In this document: positions 62,461 to 64,000 of the stretch, one piece after another
Position numbering within the stretch: position 1 is the first letter of the stretch
Layout of the letters: each line of letters starts with the position of its first letter
From: Ruminococcus flavefaciens
GTDB taxonomy: Bacteria > Bacillota > Clostridia > Oscillospirales > Ruminococcaceae
Length of the DNA: 64,000 nt
NCBI RefSeq assembly: GCF_900143025.1
Contig: NZ_FRCT01000009.1
Location: 1-64,000 of the forward strand
Reading direction: 5' to 3'
Made by a program: the position numbers and the translations under genes
Notes under the pieces: generated by a model
The model's database searches: none
Told to the model about the DNA's origin: nothing
Seen by the model: the letters and a program-made list of their open reading frames with translations, nothing else

Positions 62461-63417
62461 TCAATAGAATGTAGCAACAGGCTGTTCTGGAGCTTCTGCT
62501 TTCTCTATGCTCTCAACATAGAGCACAGGACCTTTTCCGCGGTAAAGCTTATGCTTCTGAACACTTATCTTGCCTGAAATGGTTATCCATTCCTTATTTG
62601 GCGGTTCATTGCCGCTGTCGTCCTGAGCCACCAGCCAGCAGTACTGAATATCCTCAACACAGCAGGTCATTATATGACGGCCCACAGCATAGGTATTCTC
62701 GGGAAATTTGTTATTCTTGGCAGTAAGAGCCTTGAATGTCATCTTCTTGCCGTCGTACTTCATAGGCTCGTCCATGATATCACGATACCAGAGTGCAAAA
62801 TCCTTGTCCTCGATAGTTATTTCGTCAGCCTCAACATCAAAAGGCAGCGGATCCTCGATATCATCGTAAGCAACTCTGCCGTCTGTATACTCATAAACTA
62901 TCTCGGCTCTTCTGCTTACTCCCCTGACTATTTTATGGAACTCATTCGGGTCGAATTTCTCCTCAAAGCGGTTGAAGCACACCATTTCGGTATTATTGAA
63001 CTTATCAACAACAAGACTTCTCATGTTTGCGTTGTAGTTCATAAAAGTAGAAGCGTCAACAAAGCACATTACCTGTGCGATAGTAGTCTCATCAGGCATA
63101 GCCTTGAAGAACTCGTCCATAGTCCACATACCGTTGTACTCAACAACAATACGCTCTGCACCGCTCTCCCTGAGGTACTTTGTGAAGTTTTCCTCAGTAA
63201 AATCAGACTTATCCTCTATGACCTTTATAGTGATATTCTTCTTGGGCATCTTTGAGATATCAAACTCCTCGATACCCTCCTCGCAAACAAGAAGCAGAGT
63301 TTTTTCGCCCTTGTTGAAGCGTTTGTCCTCAAGAGTTTCCTGTATGAACTTTGTTTTTCCCGACTCCAAAAAGCCGAGGAAAAGATATATCGGTATTAAT
63401 TCGTCCTGATTAGGCAC
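62461..63417 (-). CDS. CobW-type GTPase fused to a DUF1980 (YcgQ-like) domain
   Basis: The 318-aa protein starts with a CobW/COG0523-like P-loop domain (GFLESGKTKFI at about 15-25). The C-terminal about 105 residues match the DUF1980/TIGR03943 domain: YDGKKMTFKALTAKN, YAVGRHIMTCCVEDIQYCWLV, KEWITISGKI and PVLYVESIEK. The paired Cys in TCC are conserved in that family. Such proteins act in Zn homeostasis, perhaps as metallochaperones linked to a membrane permease. It lies 23 bp after the next CobW gene. Confidence 0.82.
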   Translation of the reverse strand: MPNQDELIPIYLFLGFLESGKTKFIQETLEDKRFNKGEKTLLLVCEEGIEEFDISKMPKKNITIKVIEDKSDFTEENFTKYLRESGAERIVVEYNGMWTMDEFFKAMPDETTIAQVMCFVDASTFMNYNANMRSLVVDKFNNTEMVCFNRFEEKFDPNEFHKIVRGVSRRAEIVYEYTDGRVAYDDIEDPLPFDVEADEITIEDKDFALWYRDIMDEPMKYDGKKMTFKALTAKNNKFPENTYAVGRHIMTCCVEDIQYCWLVAQDDSGNEPPNKEWITISGKISVQKHKLYRGKGPVLYVESIEKAEAPEQPVATFY

Positions 63418-63440
63418 GTTTTACAGCTCCTTTCGGTTTA

Positions 63441-64000
63441 TCAGGCTTTGAAAAGCTCTGCAATAGCTTCCTCGTTTATCTTAGAACCGATAACACAGAG
63501 TCTGCCGATAGTGCTTGCACTTCCTGTACGAACATCGGGCACACCCGGAACATAGTCATAGTGTATCCACTTGCCGTCAGCTCCTGCAACGATACCCTTT
63601 GCACGGAGTATCATGCCGTACTTTTCTTCATTGCCGAGAGCTTCAAGTGCGGACTGTATCTCCTCGGCAGTGTATGTCCTTGTAGTTTCTCTGCCCCAGC
63701 TTGTGAACACTTCATCGGCATGGTGGTGGTGATGATGCTCATGATCGTGGTCATGGTCATGGCAGCCGCAGGTGCAGTCAGGACCGTGATCGTGGTGATG
63801 CTCGTGTTCATCGTGATCGTGGTGGTGATGTTCATGCTCATCGTGATCGTGGTGATGATGCTCATGCTCGTCATGGTCGTGATCGTGACAACCACAGGTA
63901 CAGTCTTCATCGTGATCGTGGTGGTGATGCTCATGCTCATCATGGTCATGGTGGTGATGATCGTGATGTGCAGCCTCTTCAAGAAGCTCCTTCAGCTCGT
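63441..64000 (-). CDS. CobW/COG0523 zinc-related GTPase, C-terminal part (cut by window end)
   Basis: The frame is open to the last base, so the G domain lies beyond the window. The visible part holds a His-rich stretch with CTCGC Cys sets, then a CobW C-terminal domain (ADEVFTSWGRET, YGMILRAKGIV, GKWIHYDYVPG, GRLCVIGSKI, LFKA). COG0523 GTPases such as ZNG1 and YeiR deliver zinc to clients. The His-rich region resembles that of the metal ATPase, supporting a shared zinc role. The start and length cannot be given. Confidence 0.85.
   Translation of the reverse strand, partial: ELKELLEEAAHHDHHHHDHDEHEHHHHDHDEDCTCGCHDHDHDEHEHHHHDHDEHEHHHHDHDEHEHHHDHGPDCTCGCHDHDHDHEHHHHHHADEVFTSWGRETTRTYTAEEIQSALEALGNEEKYGMILRAKGIVAGADGKWIHYDYVPGVPDVRTGSASTIGRLCVIGSKINEEAIAELFKA

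Noticed and set aside
63611..63982. 123-codon minus-strand frame rich in Thr and Met
   Set aside because: It is a shifted reading of the CobW His-rich segment; the CobW frame runs through to the window end.

Overview
The window looks like a chromosome segment of a low-to-moderate G+C, Gram-positive anaerobe of the Clostridia, most likely a Ruminococcus-type rumen or gut bacterium. The evidence is a secreted protein with a type I dockerin (cellulosome component), a Spo0A regulator, strong AGGAGG-type ribosome sites, hybrid-cluster protein (Hcp) with a ferredoxin partner, and many clostridial-type ABC, MATE and two-component genes. The taxon is inferred from gene content only.

Layout. (1) 1-2300: a chromosomal left flank with a PAP2 phosphatase (cut by the window edge), an XRE regulator with a membrane tail, and the ribosome assembly GTPase RsgA. 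(2) 2.5-38.19 kb: a probable integrated genomic island of about 35.7 kb. It is bounded on the right by an intact tRNA-Ser(GGA) gene and on the left by a copy of that tRNA's 3' end and downstream sequence, next to a tyrosine integrase gene that reads towards the boundary. (3) 38.2-64 kb: a right flank that looks chromosomal, with tRNA-Leu, spo0A, a two-component system plus ABC transporter, an orphan PglX C-terminal domain, a heterodimeric ABC exporter, a K+ channel/dGTPase/SfsA/GT-C/AraC run, a MATE exporter, an ECF sigma/anti-sigma pair, and a metal module (P-type ATPase and two CobW GTPases with His-rich segments).

Inside the island, in order: integrase with a palindromic operator and two paralogous HTH proteins; a 1027-aa HerA/VirD4-like ATPase divergent from an A+T-rich 547-aa gene of unknown function; a structured non-coding stretch; a DUF1848 protein; a miniature mobilization module (ribbon-helix-helix protein plus a 207-aa relaxase-like protein behind ATACTAGTAT operators); a PhzF-like isomerase; a dockerin protein with two GH11-like domains that lack catalytic residues; a macro/McrC fusion scar; a six-gene type I restriction-modification operon (hsdR-hsdM-hsdS plus three unusual genes); a SRAP protein; an exonuclease; an Hcp/ferredoxin/NimA-like operon divergent from its Crp/Fnr regulator; VanZ; a five-gene operon of DUF960, amidoligase, a 50-aa peptide, a class II glutamine amidotransferase and a serine recombinase; and a K+ uptake operon (trkH-trkA-small membrane protein-kdpD-kdpE) adjoining the right attachment site.

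The strongest candidates for under-described biology are the amidoligase/GATase/peptide operon, the three-gene tail on the type I R-M operon, the divergent ATPase/547-aa pair, the catalytically dead GH11-like dockerin protein, and the stand-alone PglX C-terminal domain with its own 24-bp palindromic operator.
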